DNA of 23,458 nt from an uncultured Clostridia bacterium. Its GTDB lineage: Bacteria; Bacillota; Clostridia; Christensenellales; Borkfalkiaceae. The first letter of the stretch is position 1; every line of letters starts with the position of its first letter. Positions 1 through 7,203 of this stretch are shown here, piece after piece. The DNA is taken from positions 1 to 23,458 of the forward strand of contig CAKQMM010000001.1 in assembly GCA_934254755.1 (NCBI GenBank), written 5' to 3'. Position numbers and translations under genes: made by a program. Below the pieces are notes generated by a model. That model did not search any database, had not been told where the DNA came from, and saw only the letters and a program-made list of their open reading frames with translations.

Positions 1-771
1 CATATACACCCCGCCCATCGCCATACATCCGAGCAAGGGCGACACGTCGAAGCAAGCACACGCACCGCTGAAGCCCATCAGCACCGCGACGGCGATAATA
101 AGGCGCGAGTCGGTCGAATGTTTGCCGATAAGCAGTTTTAAAAGCGCGCCTAAAAGCCCGCCGGATATAAGAGCTACGATATTATAAATTATAGGTTTTA
201 CGACTATTGACGCACTCACGGTGCCGTAAAGGGAATCCGTCGCCACCGATATCGCCGCCGAAAAGGCAATAAGCCCGACCGCGTCGTCCAACGCGACGAC
301 TTGCAAAAGAGTGTCCACAAACTCTCCTTTCGCTTTCGTCTGGCGAATGGTCATCATGGTTGAAGCGGGCGCGGTAGCCGCGGCAAGCGCACCCATAACC
401 GCCGAAAAAGCAAGACCCGCCCCAAGCAAATAAGCAACCGCAAACACCGCCGCTGACGCAAACAGCGACTCAAAAAGAGTTAAAACTACGTTTTTCGCGC
501 CGCTTTTTTTAAGAGTGGAAATTTTGAAAAATTCTCCCGTACCGAACGCTATAAGCGACAAGCTGACGTCCGCTAAAAAACTCATTCCGTCAATCACGCT
601 TTTCGGCGTTAAGTTAAGACAAAACGGACCTATAACTATCCCCGCGACGATGTACCCCGTAACGTTAGGCAATTTTAATAATTTCGCCACGCGTGAAAAG
701 CCGTACCCCGCTATCAGCATCAAGGAAACGGTTATTATAATTTTAGGTGCGAGAGATAAATTTTCAAACAT
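1..771 (-). CDS. CPA2-family Na+/H+ (cation:proton) antiporter, N-terminal part, cut by window edge
   Basis: An open frame starts at ATG 771 and runs off the left edge without a stop (257 residues visible). It is an inner-membrane protein with repeated hydrophobic helices. Early residues (KLPNVTGYIVAGIVIGP, about 34-49) match the opening of Na_H_Exchanger (CPA2) proteins. ATAPAS at 132-137 fits the unwound-helix region, and LDDAVG at 161-166 carries the paired aspartates (D162, D163) that in this superfamily bind and exchange Na+ and H+. The DD form, rather than ND, is associated with electrogenic exchange in characterised relatives; applying that here is inference. About a third or more of a normal protein is missing, including any C-terminal TrkA-N domain, so a KefB/KefC-like K+ role cannot be excluded. 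The gene is divergent from a LysR regulator across a 113-bp gap, which suggests control by that regulator. Confidence 0.88.
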   Translation of the reverse strand, partial: MFENLSLAPKIIITVSLMLIAGYGFSRVAKLLKLPNVTGYIVAGIVIGPFCLNLTPKSVIDGMSFLADVSLSLIAFGTGEFFKISTLKKSGAKNVVLTLFESLFASAAVFAVAYLLGAGLAFSAVMGALAAATAPASTMMTIRQTKAKGEFVDTLLQVVALDDAVGLIAFSAAISVATDSLYGTVSASIVVKPIIYNIVALISGGLLGALLKLLIGKHSTDSRLIIAVAVLMGFSGACACFDVSPLLGCMAMGGVYM

Positions 772-787
772 AATTCACCCGTTTTTA

Positions 788-816
788 TTGTATTTTCGAT
801 TGCGATATATTATAAT
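788..816 (+). promoter_or_regulatory. Candidate sigma-A promoter for the LysR gene
   Basis: TTGTAT at 788-793 and a perfect TATAAT at 811-816 are separated by 17 bp. The pair points towards the LysR gene, about 69 bp upstream of its ATG. The surrounding DNA is AT-rich, so a chance -10 match is possible. Confidence 0.5.
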
Positions 817-836
817 AGTGTCAGCATAATGTCAAA

Positions 837-860
837 TTATAATATTTTACAGTATTATAA
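837..860. promoter_or_regulatory. AT-rich perfect dyad between divergent LysR and antiporter genes (candidate operator)
   Basis: TTATAATA (837-844) and TATTATAA (853-860) form a perfect 8-bp inverted repeat around an 8-bp spacer. It sits between the candidate LysR promoter and the LysR start, in the shared regulatory gap. LysR-type proteins usually bind interrupted dyads in such divergent gaps. The AT-rich composition lowers its significance. Confidence 0.4.
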
Positions 861-884
861 ATTATTTTTATAACGGTGAGTTCT

Positions 885-1796
885 ATGGCGATATTCGATG
901 AAAAATTACAGACCTTTATAACCCTTTCGGAGACTAAAAGTTTTACAAAAACGGGAGAAGTTACGGGGCTGACTCAACCCGCGGTCACAAGTCAGATAAA
1001 GCGGCTTGAAGAAGAACTTAATTGCACGCTGTTTTTGCGCAAAAAAGGTGAAATGACGCTGTCCGACGAAGGAGAAGTAGCCTTATTATACGCAAAACGC
1101 CTGCGCGCCGTAGCCGAAAAAATGCGCGACCGCATCCGCACCGCAAAGAGCGAAATCAAAAAATTCCGCATCGGAATCACTCACACGCAAGAAAACGGAT
1201 TTATGATTGACGCGATGAGCCGCCTCATCAAAGAAAACGATAAATTAAATATAACGCTTATTGCCGACGATATAAAAAATCTTTATACTATGCTTGAAAA
1301 CTTTGAGCTTGATATGGCAGTTCTTGAGGGTAAGCCCGCAAACAAGTCCTTTAATTTTACCGTTATAGACACCGATATGCTTACCCTTGTCGTCTCGAAA
1401 GACAGCGTGCTCGCTAAAAAATCGACCGTATCGTTATCGGAACTTAAAAAGCAGAATTTAATTTTGAGACTCCCGAACTCTGCCACGCGCGAGAAATTCG
1501 CTTCATCGCTCGAAGCGATAGGCGAGTCTTTGGACGAATTTAACGTCGTTATCGAAGTGGACAGCGTTTCCACCATTAAAAACTTAGTGCGCAAAAACGC
1601 CGGCGTAACCGTTATGTCGAAAAGCGCGTGTTTGAAAGAAGTCAACAAAGGTTCGCTCGTTTCACTGCCGATTGAAAATTTAAGTATGATAAGAGAAACG
1701 GCAATAGTATACGACAAAAGTTTTTCTCACCCCGAAATCGTTGACGAGATAGCAAAATCTTATATCGACGCCAAAAACGGGTTTTACAACGCGTAA
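885..1796 (+). CDS. LysR-type transcriptional regulator
   Basis: A 303-residue DNA-binding regulator of normal length for the family. Residues about 1-60 form the winged helix-turn-helix: LQTFITLSETKSFTKTGE followed by LTQPAVTSQIKRLEEEL is the classic LysR recognition region, and LFLRKKGEMTLSDEG forms the wing. The rest (about 85-300) fits a periplasmic-binding-like co-inducer domain. An upstream GTG at 876 is in frame, but GGTGAG lies just before ATG 885 at ordinary ribosome-binding distance, so I choose 885. It is the only accepted plus-strand gene and is divergent from the Na+/H+ antiporter. By LysR habit it probably controls itself and that neighbour. The inducer cannot be told from sequence. 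Confidence 0.93.
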   Translation: MAIFDEKLQTFITLSETKSFTKTGEVTGLTQPAVTSQIKRLEEELNCTLFLRKKGEMTLSDEGEVALLYAKRLRAVAEKMRDRIRTAKSEIKKFRIGITHTQENGFMIDAMSRLIKENDKLNITLIADDIKNLYTMLENFELDMAVLEGKPANKSFNFTVIDTDMLTLVVSKDSVLAKKSTVSLSELKKQNLILRLPNSATREKFASSLEAIGESLDEFNVVIEVDSVSTIKNLVRKNAGVTVMSKSACLKEVNKGSLVSLPIENLSMIRETAIVYDKSFSHPEIVDEIAKSYIDAKNGFYNA

Positions 1797-1868
1797 ATTA
1801 TGCGGATACAAGGGCTTAAAGCAAAACGAAAAGCCCGAAACGTAAATTTTAAAAACTCTAAACATTTG

Positions 1869-1901
1869 AAAACGGAGCGGTTAAACCGCTCCGCTTTTTT
1901 T
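1869..1901. terminator. Probable bidirectional Rho-independent terminator between convergent genes
   Basis: CGGAGCGGT (1873-1881) pairs with ACCGCTCCG (1885-1893) around a 3-nt loop. Seven T follow on the plus strand (1895-1901) and four A precede it, giving a T-run for the minus strand too. It lies 76 bp after the LysR stop, and its plus T-run overlaps the stop codon of the opposing small gene. Confidence 0.85.
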
Positions 1902-2136
1902 AGATTAAAATTGCTATAAGTACGGCAAGCAAACAGCAACAGTCGCACTTTTTCGCTTCGCAAGGATTTTTGCAAGGGCACTTCGGCGGCATCGGTCTGC
2001 GGCAACCGCAAGGCGGCGTTTTATCGCAAGGCTCGGCGCGACGGACGGGGCGTTTTGCATAACAAAAATCAGGTTCCATACTATCGCAACGCACGAAAGG
2101 CGGCGTCACGTAATCATCGTAGCGCGAATTACACAT
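1900..2136 (-). CDS. Small cysteine-rich protein with hydrophobic C-terminus, function unknown
   Basis: A 78-residue protein that I do not recognise. The start at ATG 2136 is fixed by AGGAGA four bases upstream; the frame extends further but without such support. It has 13 cysteines (residues 2, 17, 25, 37, 43, 45, 53, 55, 59, 64, 66-68), many proline and basic residues, and CxC or CxxxC spacings (CGC, CPC, then CDCCC at 64-68). It ends in ten hydrophobic residues (LLAVLIAILI). There is no signal peptide at the N-terminus. The cysteine pattern could bind metal or cross-link, as in some small spore or envelope proteins, and the tail could insert in a membrane; both are inference. It lies downstream of, and on the same strand as, the glycosyltransferase module but beyond that module's terminator. 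Confidence 0.7.
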   Translation of the reverse strand: MCNSRYDDYVTPPFVRCDSMEPDFCYAKRPVRRAEPCDKTPPCGCRRPMPPKCPCKNPCEAKKCDCCCLLAVLIAILI

Positions 2137-2148
2137 AATTTCTCCTTT

Positions 2149-2169
2149 AAGCAAGGCAAACCCTTGCTT
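2149..2169 (-). promoter_or_regulatory. Hairpin immediately upstream of the ribosome binding site of the Cys-rich gene
   Basis: AAGCAAGG (2149-2156) and CCTTGCTT (2162-2169) pair perfectly around a 5-nt loop. Read on the minus strand, the stem ends directly against the AAAGGAGA site of the 78-residue gene, so folding could affect translation. On the plus strand it is followed by four further T, so it could instead be a weak terminator; no plus-strand gene needs one. Confidence 0.4.
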
Positions 2170-2200
2170 TTTAGCTTTGATTGTCAAAGCGTTGTGTTAC

Positions 2201-2220
2201 GGCGCGGCTTAAACCGCGCC
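2201..2220. repeat. GC-rich hairpin GGCGCGG/CCGCGCC in intergenic DNA
   Basis: GGCGCGG (2201-2207) pairs with CCGCGCC (2214-2220) around a 6-nt loop. There is no T-run on either side. Its core resembles the palindromes at 7210-7242 and 9210-9242. A second perfect hairpin (7-bp arms, 3-nt loop) occupies 2289-2305. No gene is visible in 2137-2366. Confidence 0.4.
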
Positions 2221-2307
2221 TGTATTATTTTATGTTTCCGCTACGATTTTGGTTACCGATTAGCGCGCCGATAACGCCGCGACGGCCCGGCAAGCACCGC
2301 TTGCCGC

Positions 2308-2345
2308 AAAAAAATTTGCCCCGCGGAATTGTTCCGCGGGGCAAA
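2308..2345 (-). terminator. Strong Rho-independent terminator of the acyltransferase/glycosyltransferase operon
   Basis: A perfect 14-bp inverted repeat (2315-2328 with 2332-2345) has a 3-nt loop and a GC-rich core. On the minus strand it is followed by seven T (plus-strand A-run 2308-2314). It begins 21 bp after the stop of the fusion gene and so ends that operon. Confidence 0.92.
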
Positions 2346-2366
2346 CGTAACGTATATATTTAATTT

Positions 2367-4139
2367 TTACTCTTCGGCATATCTTAATTTTACGCCGTAA
2401 AAATCTTCGTAAACGTCTTTCCACACGTCTGCGTTTTTCTGCATCATAATTTCAACGTTTTCACCCGTCGATAAATTTTTATCGGGGTAAATGGGCTTAC
2501 ATATATGAATGGTGTATTCCTGAACGTAGAACCCGTCTTCGCCCAAAACGTCGCTATCCTGCATGGTTATAAAGCAAGGGATAATCGGTGCGCCGTTTGC
2601 CGCCGCCAGCGAGAATGCGCCGCGTTTTAAGGGCTTGGGCTTACGGTAATTCCACCACATGCTCTGTTCGGCGTAAACGAGCACGAAGCCGTCGTCGTTT
2701 AAAATATCGGTTATCGCTTCGGCAAACTTTTTCATCTGCGTACGGTTTTTAGAGAGCGGCAAGGTGTTACAGTTGCGCATCAGATATCCGTAAAATCCGC
2801 CGAAACTCGTATAGTTTCCTTCGCGGACGACGCGATAGAACTTGTGTTTTTTGGTGTCCGCCTGCTCGTAAGCAAGTTGAATGGCAAAACTGTCGAAAGC
2901 GTTGAAGTGGTTGCAGGTTATAATCGCCCCGCCGTCAACCGAGCGGATATTATCAATCCCCTCGATGCTTTTGACGATCATTTTTTTGTCTTTTATAATG
3001 GCGTTTAAAAACTTGCGCGCCTTTGAAAAAGCGTACTTCGCTTTTATTTTGTTTATAAGTTTTTTGCGCGCGTAGTCAATTTCGCCCGAAAGCGGCTTCG
3101 TCGGCGGGTCGTCCTCTACGTCTAAATCGAACTTACCCGTCCGCTCGTACTCGTCGATTCTTTTTAAGACTTCTATCCTGTCGGCGGCTTGTTTTTTGCG
3201 CACCAGATTCAAATATCCGTCTTCTTTATCGATTTCGCTCTGAGCAAGCTTCGCTAAGTTTTCGCAACAAAGCCTGTCGCGCTCACGCTCGCCGTCGGTG
3301 TAGCTTTCGGCAACTTTTAAAATATCGCCGTACACCGGGGTGAGTTTTGCAACGTTCCAAAAATACTCGCCGTAAGGGCAGTCTTTATAATGCCACGGCT
3401 TAGACACCATTATATAGTGGAAAATAGCGACTTCTTCTTCCGTCGTCGGCAAGCCGAAGTAAATTTCGCTGTTCCACTTGGGGTTTAAATAGGTAATATG
3501 GTCTTTACACAAAATATTTAAATAGTCTTCGTCCTGCGTAACCTTAAAGTCGTAAAAATTCAAAAGCTCGCTGAATTTTTTAAGCACGTCGTTATCGCGG
3601 AAGGCTTTTGTATTCATAAGCAGAACGCCCGCGTTGAAGTAAAAATGCCTGTTTATGCCCAAAACTTTTTCGACGTAAGTTCCGTAAACGTCGTTGTCCG
3701 CCATAACCTTTTCGGGCACCGCGCCGACGTAATCGTCTTTAAGGTCGGTAAAATAAAGCTCGGATATATCTTTTTTGACGATAGTGTCGCTGTCGATATA
3801 AATAACTTTATCGTACTCTTTGAACATATCGGCGATGAACATTCGAAAATACGTTGTTTTAGAATAATAGTCGCGAAGCGGGAGGCTTTTGCTGAGCGCG
3901 GTCAAGTAGTCCGACACGTCGTTAAAAACGGCTTCCGAATTTTCCTCTAAAACGCTCGTAACCGCGGCGCGCATTTCGTCGCTTACGCCCGCGTTTAAAA
4001 TATGGAATTTATAATAGCAGTTCTTATCTCCGGAGAGCAAAATCGACTTCATCGACACGACCGTGTATTTGACGAAAGCGTCGTCGCACGCGTAGAACAC
4101 GGGGATAACCGCTTTATAGTTTTTTTGATTTACTGTCAT
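2367..4139 (-). CDS. Fusion protein: GT8 glycosyltransferase plus PlsC-type acyltransferase
   Basis: A 590-residue protein with two enzyme domains. Residues about 9-270 are a GT8 glycosyltransferase: the DSD metal/nucleotide-sugar motif at 116-118 (in VIYIDSDTIV), FNAGVLLMN at 168-176, QDEDYLN at 202-208, and H241 followed by KPWH at 247-250. A charged linker (about 280-375) follows. Residues about 385-590 are an acyltransferase of the PlsC/LPLAT type, with the HX4D catalytic motif at H411-D416 (NHFNAFD) and YAEQS around E491 in place of the usual FPEGT block. Each domain family is well known; the fusion is what is seen here. It may glycosylate and acylate one lipid-linked product at the membrane (inference). 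I choose ATG 4139, one base after the upstream stop; an upstream ATG at 4202 would overlap that gene by 62 bp. It is the last gene of a three-gene operon. Confidence 0.9.
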   Translation of the reverse strand: MTVNQKNYKAVIPVFYACDDAFVKYTVVSMKSILLSGDKNCYYKFHILNAGVSDEMRAAVTSVLEENSEAVFNDVSDYLTALSKSLPLRDYYSKTTYFRMFIADMFKEYDKVIYIDSDTIVKKDISELYFTDLKDDYVGAVPEKVMADNDVYGTYVEKVLGINRHFYFNAGVLLMNTKAFRDNDVLKKFSELLNFYDFKVTQDEDYLNILCKDHITYLNPKWNSEIYFGLPTTEEEVAIFHYIMVSKPWHYKDCPYGEYFWNVAKLTPVYGDILKVAESYTDGERERDRLCCENLAKLAQSEIDKEDGYLNLVRKKQAADRIEVLKRIDEYERTGKFDLDVEDDPPTKPLSGEIDYARKKLINKIKAKYAFSKARKFLNAIIKDKKMIVKSIEGIDNIRSVDGGAIITCNHFNAFDSFAIQLAYEQADTKKHKFYRVVREGNYTSFGGFYGYLMRNCNTLPLSKNRTQMKKFAEAITDILNDDGFVLVYAEQSMWWNYRKPKPLKRGAFSLAAANGAPIIPCFITMQDSDVLGEDGFYVQEYTIHICKPIYPDKNLSTGENVEIMMQKNADVWKDVYEDFYGVKLRYAEE

Positions 4140-4140
4140 A

Positions 4141-4974
4141 CTAAATATTTTTTCCTTCAAATTCGTTTTTATAACGAAAGTATTCTTCATAGATATCGTC
4201 AAGCATCGGATATCCGAATTTTTTGCGCACCTTTTCGACCTGCCACTGCTTTATGTTTTCGGTGTGCGGATAAGGTAGCCAGAAGAGCCGCTTCGAAAAG
4301 TGCCTGACCACCGTTTTTTTAGTCAAAAACTTTTGGTCGTTGAATTTTTGCGGCAGCATTTTTTTCTTCGTCGTCGAACGCATTATCGCGCTTTGGTCGG
4401 CAAACACCAACTTTTTGGTTTTGATAAGCTCGCGCGCTTTTTTAAGCAAGCCCGTTCGCTTTACTTCCGCCATATTAAAAAGTATAACGCCCGCGTTTAT
4501 GTAGTTGGGCTGAATTAAAAACTTGCCGTAATGGTCGCGCGCGGCGGCGTATTCGTATCCCGAAACGTCGGTATCGTATAAAAGCGTTATATCTTTCATA
4601 AACATAAGGTCCACGTCAAGATATAAAAGCTTATCGGGGATGTTTTCAACCTCGTCGGCGAACAGCCTTATAAGAGTGTAGGGGGAACAATACGCGCCCT
4701 CGTTCGGAGAGTAACCGAACTCTTTTTCGTACGTTTCCGTAACGTCGATAAGCGTAACGCGGCTGCTACTGTTATAGTCTTTTAAAACCTTTTCCAAAAA
4801 CGCGGCTTGACTTTCGGATATCGGGGTATAGTCGGGTTTTATGCGGGTAACGTCCATCGTAAAAAGATAAACGTTAAACTCGCGGTTTATAGTTTCCCGC
4901 TTTAAAATCGACAAAACCGAAGTTAGCACGCCGTCGAAAACTTTTGAATTGCCCGTGTATAATATGTTTATCAA
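4141..4974 (-). CDS. GT8-family glycosyltransferase
   Basis: A 277-residue glycosyltransferase using a nucleotide sugar, related to LgtC-like enzymes that add hexoses to surface glycans. The DVD metal-binding motif is at 120-122 (KLLYLDVDLMF), with YINAGVILFNM at 158-168 and ADQSA at 192-196, all expected of GT8. It has no signal peptide or membrane segment and should act at the inner face of the membrane. The start is TTG 4974: its first four bases (TTGA) overlap the TGA stop of the acyltransferase gene, and AAAGGAG lies at good distance upstream, so translation is probably coupled. The next gene starts one base after its TAG stop. The sugar donor and acceptor cannot be read from the sequence. 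Confidence 0.9.
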   Translation of the reverse strand: MINILYTGNSKVFDGVLTSVLSILKRETINREFNVYLFTMDVTRIKPDYTPISESQAAFLEKVLKDYNSSSRVTLIDVTETYEKEFGYSPNEGAYCSPYTLIRLFADEVENIPDKLLYLDVDLMFMKDITLLYDTDVSGYEYAAARDHYGKFLIQPNYINAGVILFNMAEVKRTGLLKKARELIKTKKLVFADQSAIMRSTTKKKMLPQKFNDQKFLTKKTVVRHFSKRLFWLPYPHTENIKQWQVEKVRKKFGYPMLDDIYEEYFRYKNEFEGKNI

Positions 4975-5813
4975 ACGCTGTCTCCTTTAAGGTCTTTATC
5001 GGTTGCGGCGGGGGCGTGTCGCTCGTCCGCGGCGGGGTTTTTTAAGTAGACTATCATATCGTAGTCGCTCAGTTTACTGCGCTCGCACATCGCGTTATAC
5101 GCTTCGTCGCGAAGCTTTGACCGAGCCTCTTTTGCGGGAAGGGTATTATCGGGATAAAACGGCCCGTCAACGTAAGTAATAATTTTCGGAGTGAATTTAT
5201 CCCCGCGCTTACCCCGCTTTTTATACACGTCGGTAAACGTAAAGACCGGCGCGCCGTATTTTACGGGATAGTGAAACGACCTGTCTATAAACGGGCGGAT
5301 GCCCGTGTAATACGGCCATATATGCGCTTCGGGGTAGATGCAAATCGCTTTTTTTTGCTTAACGCGCTTATCGATCGCTTCCAGAAAATTCTTATTCGCT
5401 TTAAGGTCCCCCGGGAGCGGCAACGCGCCGATATATCTGTTTACAACGCCTAAAACGGGCATAGAAACGTTTGCGGGGTGCACGATTACGTGAACCTCCT
5501 TAGGGAAAGCAACCATGCTCGGTATAAACGGGTCTGCCGCCGCGCTCGTATGGTTGCCGTACATAAAGTACGCGCCCTTGAATTTTTTTATTTTTTGCCG
5601 CCCGACGATTTTATGCTTGAATTTCATTTTCAAAAACAGCCACGAAAGCGGGGTTGCGATTACGCGATACAAAAAAAACGAAAGCGCTTTTTCAAAAACG
5701 TTGTCGCGCAAGTACCTGTACTTAGCGTTTATTTTTATCGGCGTTATCTTTGCGGACGAAAACTCGTCGCTAAGTTCGTCGTTATAATAAATTACTTTGC
5801 GCTCTTTTTTCAT
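4971..5813 (-). CDS. PlsC-type (1-acyl-glycerol-3-phosphate acyltransferase-like) lysophospholipid acyltransferase
   Basis: A 280-residue acyltransferase, probably transferring an acyl chain to a lysolipid or glycolipid at the membrane. A hydrophobic stretch (about 42-62) could anchor it. The catalytic block is NHTSAAADP (87-95); H88 and D94 are separated by five residues, not the textbook four. The second block is IYPEAHIWP (159-167), replacing FPEGT. Relatives with this style of motif are, as I recall, common in Bacillota, so it is probably active. GGAG lies 4 bp before ATG 5813. It opens the acyltransferase/glycosyltransferase operon and overlaps the next gene by 4 bp. It is distinct in sequence from the acyltransferase domain of the fusion protein two genes downstream. 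Confidence 0.88.
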   Translation of the reverse strand: MKKERKVIYYNDELSDEFSSAKITPIKINAKYRYLRDNVFEKALSFFLYRVIATPLSWLFLKMKFKHKIVGRQKIKKFKGAYFMYGNHTSAAADPFIPSMVAFPKEVHVIVHPANVSMPVLGVVNRYIGALPLPGDLKANKNFLEAIDKRVKQKKAICIYPEAHIWPYYTGIRPFIDRSFHYPVKYGAPVFTFTDVYKKRGKRGDKFTPKIITYVDGPFYPDNTLPAKEARSKLRDEAYNAMCERSKLSDYDMIVYLKNPAADERHAPAATDKDLKGDSV

Positions 5814-6300
5814 AAACTCCGCTTTTTGTTTTGCGCCTTTAAGGCTTGACGGGGCTCGATTCCCGCTCGGTTTACGCCGCCTTTTGCCGACGACGATTTT
5901 TATTTAAGTTTATTGTACACCACAAGCGTTAAAAAGAAAATAATTTTAACTCTACACTTATTTTTTAGCGCTCTATTTTAAATTTACCCGCACTCTACTA
6001 TAAATCTCTTGCCGGTAGAGTTTTAAAAATTACGCGTTTTTATGCTGAATTTTCAGCACGCAAAAAGCGCGGTGATTATCCGCGCTTAGTTTTTGGAATT
6101 AAAAATAGAATTAAAAATTTATTTTAGGCCTGCAAAATTTTTTACGTTTTGCAGAGTTTTTAAGCGGTTTTAAAGCAGTTTTAAAGCCGCATCGGGCGGT
6201 CTGCGGACGGGTAGCAAGCGATTTCAAAGCCGCAACGGGCGTTCCCAAAATGACGTCTAAGCGGGTTTTCAGACGCTTAGCGCGGCTTTTTAATTAACGC
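5814..6300. other. 487-bp non-coding gap with several hairpins and a short direct repeat
   Basis: I see no credible gene here. It contains: a 7-bp stem at 6257-6263/6274-6280 starting 20 bp after the deacetylase stop; a 16-bp direct repeat (6183-6198 and 6226-6241, one mismatch); a CTGCAAAA/TTTTGCAG stem (6130-6154); and a terminator-like stem at 6065-6087. On the minus strand TACAAT (5917-5912), just after GTG, is a possible -10 for the acyltransferase operon, without a convincing -35. Confidence 0.6.
6062..6087 (-). terminator. Terminator-like hairpin in the gap after the deacetylase gene
   Basis: AAGCGCGG (6065-6072) pairs with CCGCGCTT (6080-6087) around a 7-nt loop. On the minus strand the stem's own TT is continued by three more T before GCG. 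It is over 200 bp beyond the deacetylase stop, so it would be a backup terminator for that gene, or the end of an unseen minus-strand transcript. Confidence 0.5.
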
Positions 6301-7137
6301 TTATTTTAGCGTAAGCGTTTCGCCGCTTTTAACGGTGTATATTTTTTCGGGATCTTTAACGTAATCTCTGAACGATACGTTTATAAGCGTCGGGTTAGAC
6401 ACAAAACTTTCGTCGGCGGAAAATTCAAGACGGCTGTACGCTAAGTAATAATCGTAAATTTCGCCGTTCGTCGCAAACCATATATCGTCTTTTTGCGCAC
6501 TTACTTTCTTACAAAAAGTTTCTATTACATCCCAATTATCGTCGTTGTTGAACTCGTAAGCGTGCCCCCACAAATAAAACATTGCCGCGGGCAGATATTT
6601 TTGCGACTTGGTTTTACTTAAAAACAAGTCTGTAAGTTCGCTCAATTTCTTGTCGTTATGGTGGCAGGTGGGGTTCAGTTCGAGCCAGTCCGCAGGCAAA
6701 TCGAACGTGTGGGTCGAGTTTGTGGTGCGCGCGTATTTAACCCCCGCAAGCCTTGCAATCTCTTTAACGTCCGCGGTAAACCGCCCGTAAGGGTACGCCA
6801 TGCCTTTGATGATTTTACCCGTCTTTTTCTCCAAAAAAACCCTGTCTTTAATAATATCGAGCATAACGTTCGACGGCGCGATTTTGTGGTACATTTTATG
6901 GTCTTCGCCGTGGATAGCGACTTCCATATTAAATTTATCGTAAAGTTCGAAGGTTTCCTCTTCGCTCATTCTTTTTTCATCCGCCGAAAACCAGCCGCTG
7001 TTTATGTTAAAAGTCCCTTTAACGCCGTAACGCGCCATGATTTCGCAAAGCGTTTTATCGTAAATAACGCCGTCGTCGTACGAAAGCGTAACGGCTTTAA
7101 TTTTGCCGCCCGGGAAAACCAAATCTCTTGAATGCAT
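6301..7137 (-). CDS. Polysaccharide deacetylase (NodB/CE4-type) family protein
   Basis: A 278-residue protein of the CE4 (NodB homology) type, which removes acetyl groups from N-acetylated glycans using a divalent metal. Motif 1 is TLSYDDG (17-23; D21 base, D22 metal). Motif 2 is H76/H80 (IHGEDH), supplying metal ligands. Motif 3 is AYPYGRF (114-120). FYLWGHAYEF (187-196) fits the C-terminal catalytic-histidine block. The last 60 residues form an extra beta-rich tail. No signal peptide is visible, so it may be cytoplasmic and act on imported or precursor sugars; this is unusual for wall-modifying CE4 enzymes. AAGGCGGTG precedes ATG 7137. A promoter lies just upstream, so it appears to be transcribed alone. 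Confidence 0.9.
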   Translation of the reverse strand: MHSRDLVFPGGKIKAVTLSYDDGVIYDKTLCEIMARYGVKGTFNINSGWFSADEKRMSEEETFELYDKFNMEVAIHGEDHKMYHKIAPSNVMLDIIKDRVFLEKKTGKIIKGMAYPYGRFTADVKEIARLAGVKYARTTNSTHTFDLPADWLELNPTCHHNDKKLSELTDLFLSKTKSQKYLPAAMFYLWGHAYEFNNDDNWDVIETFCKKVSAQKDDIWFATNGEIYDYYLAYSRLEFSADESFVSNPTLINVSFRDYVKDPEKIYTVKSGETLTLK

Positions 7138-7164
7138 AAAACACCGCCTTTGTAGTTTAAAACA

Positions 7165-7193
7165 AGTATATAACGCCGCTTGCGGTTTAGCAA
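7165..7193 (-). promoter_or_regulatory. Candidate promoter of the deacetylase gene with an overlapping inverted repeat
   Basis: On the minus strand TTGCTA (7193-7188) and TATACT (7170-7165) are 17 bp apart, about 28 bp upstream of ATG 7137. A 7-bp inverted repeat, CGCTTGC (7177-7183) and GCAAGCG (7190-7196), overlaps the -35 and spacer, where a repressor could act; alternatively it belongs to the upstream terminator array. Confidence 0.5.
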
Positions 7194-7203
7194 GCGATAA
7201 CCG

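Noticed and set aside
4140..4202. Longer N-terminus for the fusion protein (ATG 4202)
   Set aside because: It would overlap the upstream GT8 gene by 62 bp and adds residues with no homology to GT8 starts; ATG 4139 sits one base after the stop.
5845..5870. tRNA-like T-arm (GGGGCTCGATTCCC) in the gap before the acyltransferase operon
   Set aside because: The stem does not pair in T-arm register, and no acceptor, D or anticodon arm can be built around it.
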